A stretch of DNA of 64,000 bases from Tenrec ecaudatus (taxonomy: Eukaryota > Chordata > Mammalia > Afrosoricida > Tenrecidae). This document shows, one piece after another, positions 23,398 to 33,500 of the stretch. A program made the translations under genes and the position numbers. Every line of letters starts with the position of its first letter. Position 1 is the first letter of the stretch. Location of the stretch: positions 115,241,677-115,305,676 of the forward strand of contig NC_134542.1 of the NCBI RefSeq assembly GCF_050624435.1. The letters are read 5' to 3'. Below the pieces are notes generated by a model. That model had not been told where the DNA came from. It ran no database searches and worked only from the letters and a program-made list of their open reading frames with translations.

Positions 23398-23783
23398 TCT
23401 TAGGAACAGAGTCACCGCTCCTCTATCGTCTCCAGGCGGGTCCGCCCACATGCAGATATGCCCACGTATGAGTACCCGGCGTGAAGACTGTAACCCATGT
23501 TACACCAGGCTTCAAGACAAAATTTCGTTTAATTGTAATTAGAAATGAATATTTCACAATACATAATTACATATTGTTTTTGTGATGAATCACTATGCTT
23601 TCATTATGTTCAATTTGTAACCATGAAAATGCACCCTGCCTATCAGATATTTAAATGATGATTCGTAACAGTAGCAGTTATGAAGTAGCGACGAAAATAA
23701 CTTTTGGTTGGGGGTCACCACCACATGAGGAACTGTCTGAAAGGGTCCCGGCCTGAGGAAGGTCGCAAAGCGCTGCTCTAGAA

Positions 23784-25238
23784 AGAAGAGGCTCAAGAAT
23801 CAGACATGGAACGGGACTACAGGATTCACTGTGTCAACCACTGCCTTCTCCATCTCGAGACCAAAAGCACTAGATGGTCCCCGGCTACCACCCAGCGCTT
23901 CTGACCAGGAACACAATAGACAAAAAAAAGAAGGAGGGAGGAAAAAGTGGAGCAAAACTTCAAATCATTAAGTCATCCAGACTCTCCGGGCCTGTATTAA
24001 ACCTAAAGGGGTCCCCAAGATAATGACCCTGAGTTTTTCTTCAAACCTTAAACTACAACGATGCCCTGAAGTCACCTTTAAGCTACGTAACAGATTAACT
24101 AAAAGAGTAACGATTGTCACCTTGGAGTATTGTGTGTATCTACGTCTATAATCATTATCTCCAGAAACTACAGGATGGGAGTGGTCTGTGTCTGAGACCT
24201 ACAGGTAGCTCCAAGTGCATCACTGGGGCTTTGGAGTTAGAAAAGTGTTCATGCGAACGCATGGCATGGTTACCTGCCCCACTGCATCCCCCAGCCCCGC
24301 AGCCCCCTCACATACACACATAAATAGTCCCTGCCTTGTCCTCGGCTAATAGAAAACTCTTGGTCAAATGGGCTCAACAAGATCTCACAGCCCATCTGTT
24401 TGGGTGATTGGATCACCATATTTCTGGGAGCAGCGTGGCTCTGCCACAAAATACAGGGTTCCTTTAGGGAGCCGACTGGCCGAAGGGCTCCAAGCGCTTC
24501 CTCTTGTTATAGAGCTGAGCTCACTGTCAATAAATTACTGGTTTAAGGGAAACAAGACAAGCCTTTCCTATGGAGAACAGGGCTTGCTCACTCAATTATT
24601 TGCTAAAGTCGTGCCCTCCTTCCCAGCTTGACACCTTAATGTTGGACGTGAGAGCACTGAGTGTGTGTGTGTGTGGCTGTCCTCCAGACCCACAAAGCCA
24701 CAACACACCTGCCACAGGAGCACAATGAACTTTTGGAGCAATCCATCCTCCTGGCAGTGGGATTAGTCAAGTAATGACCATTGCACTGTTAATTAAGTGA
24801 CTGCTTTGTTCAAATGACTTACCAGGGAGCTCTAAATTGGCTGTATTTGTTTGCCAGTCTAAAGTTTCTCTCTGTGGAGGAAATTTGTGGACTTTTAACT
24901 GCTGCAAAGCTTGGACAGGACTCACTAGTGACCTAATTATAATCGACAGACTTCTTAGAAATTCAAGGTAGGGCTTAACGTCAGGGTAAAAAATAGAACT
25001 CAGAAAACCAGTAGTAATTGTCTCCTCACTGGGCTAAAGCGATGGTGTAGCTTATTTCCAAAATCATTTTTCACTTGTAGATCCTGGAGACAGAACGGAT
25101 TAAGGGAGGAGGAACAGGCTGGAGCCGAGTGGGCTGAGAGATTATTTCTCTCACCTAAAACCAGCTTGGAAATAGCTGACATCCGATAGCAGCATCTCTT
25201 TGGGATTTGTAACCCTTGCTAGAGTTCCATGTCCCTTC
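23784..25238. promoter_or_regulatory. Gene-free sequence with a candidate conserved element (24700-24960)
   Basis: Mostly plain. The stretch 24700-24960 is unique-looking and dense in homeodomain and TCF/SOX-like words (gggattagtcaagtaatgac, actgttaattaagtgac, ctttgttcaaatg, acctaattataatc). It resembles a vertebrate enhancer in composition, about 5.5 kb upstream of CXCR4. Pure inference from sequence. Confidence 0.3.
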
Positions 25239-25254
25239 AGAAATAGCCTCCTTT

Positions 25255-25864
25255 GGGACGATGCTGGGAGAGTGGAGGGTGAGTGGGTTGGAAAGGGGGA
25301 ACTGATTACAAGGATCCACATGTGACCTCTTCCCTGGGAGAGGGACAGCAGAGAAGGGGGGAAGGGAGACTCCGGATAGGGCAAGATATGACAAAATAAC
25401 GAGGTATAAATTACCAAGGGCACATGAGGGAGGGGGGAAAGGGGAGGGAGGGGAAAAAAAAAGAGGACCTGATGCAAAGGGCTTAAGTGGAGAGCAAATG
25501 CCTTGAGAATGATTGGGGCAGGGAATGTATGGATGTGCTTTATACAATTGATGTATGTATATGTATGGATGGTGATAAGAGTTGTATGAGTCCCTAATAA
25601 AATGTAAAAAAAGAAAAGAGGAGAAAAAAATGACTAGGGCAAAGACTGTACAGATGTGCTTTATACAATTGATGTATGTATATGTATGAACTGTGATAAG
25701 AATTGTATGAGCCCCTAATAAATTGTTAAAATAAAAAAAATGTTCTGGAAGTGATGATGGTGACATTTGTACAAATGTGCTTGATACAGTTGATGTGTGC
25801 ATTATTATAAGAGCTGTAAAAGCCCCCAATAAAATGATGTATTAGAATTAAAAAAAAGAAAGAA
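25255..25864 (+). mobile_element. Young L1, 5'-truncated, 3' UTR only, with perfect target duplication
   Basis: Flanked by a perfect 16-bp duplication agaaatagcctccttt (25239-25254 and 25865-25880). The body has the G-rich polypurine tract typical of L1 3' UTRs (25420-25465) and then three successive end units of about 100-130 bases. Each unit closes with an ataagag(a)-ttgtatgag(t)-like phrase and an AATAAA (near 25597, 25719 and 25830). It carries no ORF1 or ORF2 and cannot be active. Confidence 0.88.
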
Positions 25865-26185
25865 AGAAATAGCCTCCTTTTTCTTTTATGGCTTTAGAAA
25901 ACACGTGAACTTTGTCTCTTTGCATGACCCAACTCCCACTGCCACCAACGAGGCTTATTGGGTTCTGGTTCTTTGTTGTTATTTTGTTTTCCTCTTACAG
26001 AAACAAAAGTAGCTCTTTTCTTTTAAGAAACAAAGAAGAGGCCAGCAAAGGGACAGCGGGGCCCTGGTGCATTGTGAAGGCCTTTTACCCATTGCTTCCT
26101 GCCAGCCGCCATCCCACCATTGGGAAGATTGCCCCAAAGTTTTCTCTCCACTCACTCCCTTCCAACCTGTTTTGGAAGAGGACAG

Positions 26186-26189
<4 letters not shown>

Positions 26190-26266
<77 letters not shown>
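26190..26266 (+). repeat. (CA)n microsatellite, interrupted
   Basis: About 77 bases of CA with CG and TA interruptions in the middle. Confidence 0.95.
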
Positions 26267-26267
<1 letters not shown>

Positions 26268-26876
26268 ACCAGCTGCAGAGTGAGCAACAGGAGGTGGCAG
26301 GGTGCTTGCCAATGTGTCCCTAGATTTGCAAGCATTCTCTCCAGCCCTGGCCAAAGCTAGTTATCCCCTGGGCTAAGGCCAACCTGAGGACGTGGGGACC
26401 CTGCCAAAGCCTTGACAGCCCCGAAGCCTGGCTCTGTTGCCAGATCCACACAGGAAAGTCATTAATTCTTGAACTAAAGGTTCTGGAAATGACTGTGGAG
26501 CCTGCTGTTCGTTCAGCAGTGGACTAGATGGGTAGAGATGTCTGGGCAGTCACTTTAAGGGACATGAACTATTTGGGGAATGGAAGAGAAACATACGCTC
26601 TTTTAAAAGCTAAATGACATCACAGGAGATGCCGCTCAAAGCAGACTGCTACTAAATGACCTTTCCCAAAGAGGGAACTCTCAGGGAGTGAGTGGCTGTG
26701 TTCAGGGAAAAAGAGCCATTGTGCTGGAGCTCCGTGAACCTGACAGACTGGGTGTAGCTGCGCACTGTGGGGATCGCAGGGGCCTATCTGCCAAATACAC
26801 AGGATGCTACCAGCCAGGCACAGTTGTTGGGATTACACAAGGTCAGTTGCACACATTAAGACTCAGTAAACGTTTG

Positions 26877-26880
<4 letters not shown>

Positions 26881-26928
<48 letters not shown>
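26881..26928 (+). repeat. (GT)24 microsatellite
   Basis: Uninterrupted GT run that grades into TTGTG repeats. Confidence 0.95.
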
Positions 26929-26929
<1 letters not shown>

Positions 26930-27050
26930 GTGTTGTGTTGTTTTGTTTCTAAGAAAATAACAGAGTTGAGATTTAGGGAGGATTGACCCAGGAAAAAGTC
27001 GACAAAAACTAGTCCTTGGAAAAGGGGCAAAGGGATCAATAAGGAAAAGT

Positions 27051-27246
27051 CAGGAGCTCTGGTGGTGTAGTGCTTTCGTGATGGGACGCTAACCCCATGG
27101 CCAACTGTTCCAAACCACCAGCCAGCTCCTTGAGGAAAAGACTTTCTGCTCCCACAAATGGTTACCATCCTGGAAACCCACAGGGCAGTTCTACCCTGTC
27201 CTGTGGGGTTGATATGAGTCAGAATGGACTCCCCAGCAGTGAGTGT
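27051..27246 (+). mobile_element. AfroSINE-type SINE, well preserved
   Basis: Near complete: aggagctctggtggtgtagt, the A-box region, ccaactgttccaaaccacca (B-box region), cctggaaacccacagggcag and gatatgagtcagaatggact. Confidence 0.85.
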
Positions 27247-27393
27247 GCTTTTCTCAGAGGGATTTTTTGGAAGAGAAAGACCATCGCATCTAAAAGATAG
27301 TTTGAAAGGTGAGAATGCATCAAGGAGCCTTTCTATTTTCCTTTAACATAATATTCATTTTTCCTAGATATAACCATATATCCTGTCTACAGT

Positions 27394-27466
27394 AAAGAAA
27401 CTTTAAAAAGCGAGGGTTAGGGTTAGGTTAGGGTTAGGGTTTTAAAAAAAAGAAACTTTGAAAAGC
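27394..27466 (+). repeat. Interstitial telomeric repeat flanked by direct repeats
   Basis: About five TTAGGG units (27413-27443), one missing a G, lie between two 18-bp direct repeats, aaagaaactttaaaaagc (27394-27411) and aaagaaactttgaaaagc (27449-27466), which differ at one position. Short telomeric inserts with flanking duplications are known products of break repair involving telomerase. Confidence 0.85.
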
Positions 27467-28139
27467 ATAAGAAAAGAAAAAAGTAAAAATCTGCTATAAT
27501 CCTGCACCCAACAAAACTCCCTGTAAACACCTTGGTTTCCATCCGGTCTTTTCTAGCGGACCGAGCTCACACTGCTCACGCGCCTTGAACACTGCCTTTT
27601 GCGCTCAGCATGCATAAACATTGTCCCACATCGCGAATTTCCCCCACAGACCCCGTCTGTAGTGGCCACTGGAATTCCATATTCTGCTATCCCAAAGTCC
27701 TCTCAACCCTGCCCCTAGCAGTGGACATGCGGAGCTGTTCAAACACGTCACTCTTACAAATAATGCCTTGGTCAATACCCTCGGGGCATGCACCCTTGGT
27801 GGGGAGGGGGTGGTTCTGATAGACCAGAGTCACTGTTGTAAGGTTCCTGATAAATGGAGCCAATTTGCTTTCCAGAGAGGTTGTCCCAACCCACATCCAA
27901 AAACCCACCTGTCCCACAAGAATACTGGCTTTATCAAATCCTGAAACGGAATATTATCTTTGTAAGGTTTTCTGCCTGATTTGGTGGTCACAAAATAGCA
28001 GTTCATTGTTCGCTTAATCATCTGGCTTCCTTTGGGCAGATATACCTAAAAGGCGCTAGCAGGGGACTGCACACTAGGGAGGACGCTCCCTTTTGTCTGC
28101 CAACAATCAACAAATATTGATTGGGCAGACCACTTTATT

Positions 28140-28272
28140 ACGCGCACACACACACACACAAACACGCACACACACACACACCCGTCTTGCCCATACACCC
28201 ACACCCTGTCTTGCCAAAACACCCACACCCTGTCTTGCCCATACACCCTTTTCAGGCAGGCAGGGTTGAAAG

Positions 28273-28316
<44 letters not shown>

Positions 28317-28430
28317 GTCTTGCCCACACACCCTTTTCAGGCAGGCAGAGTTGAAAGATTACACACACACACACACACCCTGTCTTGCCCACACACCCTT
28401 TCAGGCAGGCAGGGTTAAAAGATTCTAACT
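28140..28430 (+). repeat. Compound minisatellite with embedded CA microsatellites
   Basis: Repeated words caccctgtcttgcccataca and ttcaggcaggcagggttgaa occur three times each (for example near 28250, 28337 and 28400), separated by CA runs of different length (28142-28179, 28276-28314, 28361-28377). Confidence 0.9.
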
Positions 28431-29483
28431 TCCAAGTCGTAGCCACTGTGAAGAAAGCAGTTGTGAAGTAATATGCAGCTAATGCCCAGGGTCAAAACAT
28501 CCATTTAGCGTGGAGCTGCTACTACCAGTCCTTCTGCCTAGGTGGGGAGGGGGTGGAGCTGAGACTGACTGTTCTCACAAATATTTTCCAAACTCCAAGA
28601 AGCAGTTCTATTCTGCCCTGTCCATTAGAAACGACAGCAGGACTCAGCTTCCTTAAAACAAATCATGAAACCATCAAACTCTAATTCTTCAAAGGTAAGG
28701 CGCCTGCGCCACCACCTCGTTTGTGAAAGTGGAGAGGCCCTGAAGTGCCGATGATTTAATGAAAGTCGAAGCGCTCTGCAAAAATAGATAAAGTTTAGTC
28801 CTACGTAATGACTAGTATGGTTCATTGTAGCTGTTCACTACAACGTCTCCTGCGCTGGCGGCTTCCTTGAAACCCACCTCCGTACAGCACCCTATCCCAG
28901 AAGGAATAGAGCAGTTTTATGGGGAGTGAGTATTGGGGTCTCTATTCTGGACAAATGCTCTTCTTGGGTCAACCCGGGGCTGGGGGACGTTTGGGGTCCG
29001 TTTTACCAGGCAGCCATAGCGACCCATGCTCCCTGGGCCTGCGGTCAGACCATTCATTCCCCGCCCCGCCTCTCCCTCCCTCCGGGGCTCCACTCAGGCA
29101 CCAGCCGGCAGGAAGTGGCGGGAGGCTGGAAAGCACTCTCCCGGAGCTCGAATGAACACACGTCAAACACCCCAAAGACCCAAGCCGGTGCCTCGTTCAG
29201 ATTGTCCACCTTATCTCTGGCCGCCGCCTAGAAGAAGAACGCCAGGCAGCAGTCAACTCGCTGGAAACACATTGAATACATGGTACACACCATCCCACGG
29301 AGTTGTGAAAATGAATGCGTGATGGTGTGAAAGTGCTTCACGATCCGTTACCAAAACAAAGCCAAGCCTATCATTCAAAACATACATATCCCAAACATAC
29401 CACTCACTACATTCTCCTAGAGTAAAACAAACACACGTTTACAATTTGTGGACTCCTTGGTGACCAGGCCCAAGGAGTCCTGA
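28431..29483. other. Gene-free sequence, GC rising toward CXCR4
   Basis: Contains a possible degraded SINE tail near 28595-28640. Otherwise nothing recognised. Confidence 0.35.
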
Positions 29484-29560
29484 CGGCGAAGCACCTCGGC
29501 TACTAACGGAAAGGGTAGCGGATCCACCCCTAGAGCAGGGCGAGGAAGGCTGGCAATTGC
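29484..29560 (+). mobile_element. AfroSINE-type SINE fragment (5' end)
   Basis: aggagtcctgacggcgaagc and gctactaacggaaagggtag, the promoter-proximal segment only. Confidence 0.5.
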
Positions 29561-29845
29561 ACCCCGAGAATCCCTCCGAGGGCTTCTCCGGAGGCTCTGG
29601 ACTTGGGGATGAGCTGGAGGGCCCCTATGGAGGATGCAAATGGATTTCGCCTAGGCCGAGTCCCACCTTCTGGTGCGAATGTTTCCTGACCGGTCACACC
29701 TTGATAGGTACCGCACGTTTGGTTAAGTACCCTTGTGTTTCAAAGAAAGGATCTTTGGTACTCTGTCTTCTCCCGTGGCAGAATGTGGCAGGGAACCTTA
29801 TGCTGTGTCACCGCTTTCAGCATTGCCACCTACTGGTTGGGTTGC

Positions 29846-29950
29846 TAAGGAGCCCGGGTGGCGTAGTGGGGACCTGTTGGGTAGCTACCCGCCAGGTCCG
29901 CAATTTCAACCCACCAGCCGCTTAGCAGGAGATGGATTTTGCGTTCTGCC
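29846..29950 (+). mobile_element. AfroSINE-type SINE fragment (5' half)
   Basis: aaggagcccgggtggcgtag, ggtccgcaatttcaaccc (B-box region) and accagccgcttagcagg; the 3' half is missing. It lies about 500 bases upstream of the CXCR4 promoter. Confidence 0.7.
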
Positions 29951-29969
29951 CCAGTACCGACCGACAGCC

Positions 29970-30080
29970 TGGGAAACCAGACGTCAGGAGTCCGAATCGA
30001 GGGGACCTCAGGGAGTCGGACAAGTCCTTTCCCGTCTCTGGGTCTCAGTGCTTCCAGGCACACAATCCCCAAATCTGGAA
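29970..30080 (+). mobile_element. MIR-type SINE remnant upstream of the promoter
   Basis: caggagtccgaatcgaggg and gtcggacaagtcctttcccg followed by tctctgggtctcag, in MIR order with CpG-rich drift. Confidence 0.4.
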
Positions 30081-30374
30081 TTCTGCCCACTGGAGCAAGG
30101 ATGGATGCGCCACTCAGGGTCACGGCCCAGGTCCACGCATCCTCCTTCCTTCCTGACATTTCCCGTGTCCCCAAGTTCCGAGACTCTCCGGGCTGCCCTC
30201 ACATCCCCGGGACCTGGGACGTGGCTAGCCGCAGAGCCGCAGCCGTTCTAAGACTCCCAAAGCCACTCTCTCGGCTCCCTCCCGGCCACCCCACCCCACC
30301 CCCATCCTCGGTCCCTCCGGGCCACCTCCTACGTCCCCCCTCGTAGCCCCCCGCCCCTCGCCCTTCCTCTCCCT

Positions 30375-30460
30375 GCCCCGCCCACCTGCCCGCCTGCGCG
30401 ACGCATGCGCCGCCTGCGGAGCGTGTTTTTATAAAAGTCCAGCTCCGGCCAGAAACTTCA
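30375..30460 (+). promoter_or_regulatory. CXCR4: CXCR4 core promoter
   Basis: TATAAAAG lies at 30430-30437. About 24 bases further on, the stretch beginning aacttcagtctgttggc (30454) matches what I recall of the human CXCR4 mRNA start, so transcription probably begins there. Upstream are an NRF-1-like palindrome, acgcatgcgcc (30401-30411), and an Sp1-type box, gccccgccc (30375-30383). NRF-1 is a known activator of the human promoter. Site positions are read directly; factor use is inferred. Confidence 0.85.
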
Positions 30461-30553
30461 GTCTGTTGGCTAAGGCGGCGGGTAGTAAAGTGAACCCAGC
30501 GCTTGGCTTCTCCGCAGCTTGAAGAGCAAGCGGGCACCATGGACGGGATCACG
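30454..30553 (+). other. CXCR4: CXCR4 exon 1 (5' UTR plus five codons)
   Basis: The 5' UTR is about 85 bases (30454-30538) and contains no upstream ATG, so scanning should reach the first ATG at 30539. The exon ends ACG|gtgagc, a good donor. The start is inferred from TATA spacing and resemblance to human and could be off by a few bases. Confidence 0.85.
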
Positions 30554-33500
30554 GTGAGCGCACTTCCAGCCTGCTGGTTCTTCCACGCTCAAAAGCATAC
30601 TGGGAACGCCCCCCTCTCCCAGCTAGCCCAAGCCACCCGAATATTCCAGGTGCCCGGTCCGGGAGCGGGGCCGCGAAAAGGATTGTCCCCGAGTGTGGCT
30701 GCAACGGGGGAGGGCTGAGGAAGTCAAGAGGGGGGGTCGGGGGGGCCGGGGGGTCGGGTTAGGGCTCTTTTTCTTGGCAAGTAGACAGGGAACCGTGTTT
30801 GCAGCGATTGTTCGGGTCTCGCCCTGGAGTCCCGCGCGCGGGCGCGCCGGGCTGGCACGTTGTTTGCAAACGGAGGCGCAGCCCGCGCACAAGTGCAAAG
30901 AAGACCCGCACTCCGCCGCGGGACTCGGGGGACGAGCTCGCCCCGGGCGGGGGGCTCTTTTGGAAGCGAGGTACATTCTCTAAAGGCAGAGACGGAGCTG
31001 CAGGCCCAGAAGGGACGGTGTGCCCCGCCGGGTGAACTTTGTGCAAATGCGTCTGGGGGGCATCGTGGGCGTTGGGCGCTTGGTGCCTAAGCTTGACACG
31101 GCCGGGGGCGATGGCCCTCGCAGTCCTGTGATCGAATGTCCAAGGGTAGAGGAGACGAGCTGGCCCATCTCGGAGCTCACCTGCATCGGGGCAGCAGATA
31201 GGCGATGGCCAAGGGCTGCCCGCGCGCGCGTTGGGGCAGAAGGGGCGACCCGGGCGGCCGGGCTTGCCGCCTGCTCCGGGCCGCGAGGGTGGCGCGCCCC
31301 AGGGCTGGAGAGAGTCTTTGGTGCAGCTGGGGAAGGGGGTGAGCGCTCTGCCGCGCCGGCCGGTTCGCGGGCCGGGCGGGGATTGGGAGGTCGCCGGCGT
31401 GTGGCAGGGCCCTGGCGCGCTGACAGACAGGTGCGAGCGGTGAGACCGTTTGGCCCTCGCTGAGCCCCACGGCGCCGTTTAACCGCCGGTGGTTTCCTGG
31501 AGCCTTTGAAACCCCCTCGCTGGTGAGGCTTTTCGTTTCCTCCCGCGGCGCGCAATTCAAAGTGACTCAGGGTGGAGCCGCCCAGCCGGTCCCAGGCACC
31601 CTGTGGGACGGAGCCCGCGTGCGCCCGCGGCACCCACCGGACCGCCAGGCATGCGCGCGGTAGGCTCGGGGAGCTGGACCACTGGGCAGCCCGCGCGCCC
31701 ATCTCCTGCCAGCCTTCCAGCTGCCGACCTCCGACTCCAATCGCTGGATACGCGGCGGGGTGGGACGGGACTTGGGAGAGTGAGGAAATGAAACTTGGGG
31801 CGAGGGCCACGGGTTCCCACCCCATGACCTTCCCCCCGCCGGGAAAATGTGGCGCCTCCTTAAGGTCCCAAGCGCGCCAAATGACAGGCGCGGAGAGCTC
31901 GGTGTGGCTAAAGAGCAGCACGCCTTCAGGGTGGAGTCGGTACTCACTCCCAAGTTCAGCACCCCAGGCACCCCAAGATCTTTTGCTTGAAGGCGTCAAT
32001 CTTCACGTGATGCTGGAAGTACAGCGTGCCTGACACTTAGACAAATGTGGGGTCAACAACTGACACTGGACCTTGGGACAATGAAAGGCTTTGGGGTCCT
32101 CCAGTACACCTCTCTCCTCTGGGCTGGGAGTTCTGACGAACCCCAGATTCTATCCTTACCCCCACACCACCTGGGTGTGGCCTCTGTTTTGTTTTGCCTC
32201 CTTTTTTTTCTTTGTAGTGGGCGGGGCAGACGCGTTAACAAAGTCGCGGCTTTGAAACCTCAGAATCTCAGCGTCCCATTTTAGACCCTTTGTTCAGATT
32301 CGAAGTGGTTTGACCAAAGGAAATAATAAAGTGGCTGGGAAACGATGGGAAAGGGATTATAAAGTTCTGTCATGCTGCTTTGGGAGAAAGACGAGGCTGT
32401 CTGCCCCCCCCCCCCTGTGAAGATTGCAAAGCCTGGGGGACTGGCTCCGAGGTGGCCTGAGTCCCAGTGACTCCAGGCTGTGGCTTTGTGTAAGTCTCAC
32501 CATGCTGCTACTGCGCCCTTGCCCAATCCTTAAGTAGGAGCAGACTTTCTTAAAGAGGGCTAGGCTGCGTCGGGTTTTAGGAAAGGGGGGAAAATAACAC
32601 ATTAAAACAATGTAATCCTTCCTAATAAAATGTTTATAAATAAATAAAATGAAAAAATAAAAATAATGTCAGGATGCAGGTTAGTTCCATTAGCCAAACA
32701 TGATAGAACAACAAAAAGAAAAATTTTAATTCCAGAAACTGTTTTTTCTAACTTACCTCCTGAACTTGGAAGTAAATGGCCTTTCCTTTGCCTCTCTTGC
32801 AGTTCTTCACTTTAGACAACGACACGGAGGAAGTGGGCTCTGGCGACTATGACTCCACAAAGGAGCCCTGCTTCCGGGAAGGGAACACTCAGTTCAACCG
32901 AGTCTTTCTGCCCACCATCTACACCATCATTTTCCTGACTGGTATCGTGGGCAATGGATTGGTCATCCTGGTCATGGGTTACCAGAAGAAACTGCGAGGC
33001 TTGACGGACAAGTACAGGCTGCACCTGTCCGTGGCGGACCTGCTCTTTGTGCTCACACTTCCCTTCTGGGCGGTGGATGCCGTGGCGGGCTGGTACTTTG
33101 GGCAGTTCATGTGCCAGGCGGTCCACGTGATCTACACCGTCAACCTCTACAGCAGTGTTCTCCTCCTGGCCTTCATCAGCCTGGACCGCTACCTCGCCAT
33201 CGTCCATGCCACCAACAGTCATCGCCCAAGGAAGCTGTTGGCTGAGAAGATGGTTTATGTCGGCGTCTGGATGCCTGCCCTGCTGTTGACTATTCCCGAT
33301 TTCATCTTCGTCAAGGTCAGCGAATTGGAGGGGAACTATATCTGCGACCGCTTCTACCCCAATGACTTGTGGGTGGTGGTCTTCCAGTTTCAGCACGTCA
33401 TGGTTGGCCTCATCCTGCCAGGGATCGTCATCCTGTCGTGCTACTGCATCATCATCTCCAAGCTGTCACACTCCAAGGGCCTGCAGAAGCGCAAGGCTCT

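Larger units (their letters stand above)
23158..23775 (+). mobile_element. SPIN-type hAT DNA transposon (nonautonomous)
   Basis: Begins cagcggttctcaacctggga and ends in the matching CGCTG terminus, flanked by an 8-bp target duplication atctagaa / ctctagaa (23150-23157 and 23776-23783) that fits the nTCTAGAn preference of hAT transposons. The interior phrases caagacaaaatttcgtttaa and gtgatgaatcactatg agree with the SPIN family as I remember it. It carries no transposase. The palindrome near its 5' end is interrupted by a 61-bp retrocopy and a small tandem expansion. SPIN elements are known for patchy, horizontally acquired distribution that includes tenrec. Confidence 0.88.
29940..31860. promoter_or_regulatory. 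CXCR4: CpG island over CXCR4 promoter, exon 1 and 5' intron
   Basis: CG dinucleotides are dense from just upstream of the TATA box to about 31860 and sparse on both sides. This is normal for a broadly expressed gene. The GC richness makes several long chance reading frames on both strands; none resembles a known protein. Confidence 0.85.
30554..32802 (+). other. CXCR4: CXCR4 intron 1
   Basis: A GT-AG intron of 2249 bases, similar to the human intron. The first 1.3 kb is CpG-rich; the 3' part is AT-rich (32610-32665 is almost all A and T) and holds a small SINE remnant. A branch-point-like ctaac lies at 32748-32752. The pyrimidine tract before the acceptor is short and also encodes the alternative N-terminus. 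Confidence 0.9.

Noticed and set aside
25155..25829. A 224-codon minus-strand frame
   Set aside because: Antisense to the L1 3' UTR at 25255-25864; the same frame recurs at the other L1 copies (for example 40847-41521).
27413..27443. Telomeric repeat as a remnant of a chromosome fusion
   Set aside because: Only about five units, all in one direction and flanked by a short duplication; a fusion would leave long head-to-head arrays.
26190..28378. A CRISPR-like array of repeats with spacers
   Set aside because: The repeats are dinucleotide microsatellites and a minisatellite in a mammalian genome.
30980..31999. A 339-codon minus-strand open frame opposite CXCR4 intron 1
   Set aside because: It lies wholly in the CpG island, where GC richness suppresses stops. 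The sequence is low-complexity (Pro, Ala, Arg rich), has no domain I recognise, and other frames are also open there.
32812..33396. A 194-codon minus-strand frame over CXCR4 exon 2
   Set aside because: A shadow of the conserved coding strand; no independent evidence.
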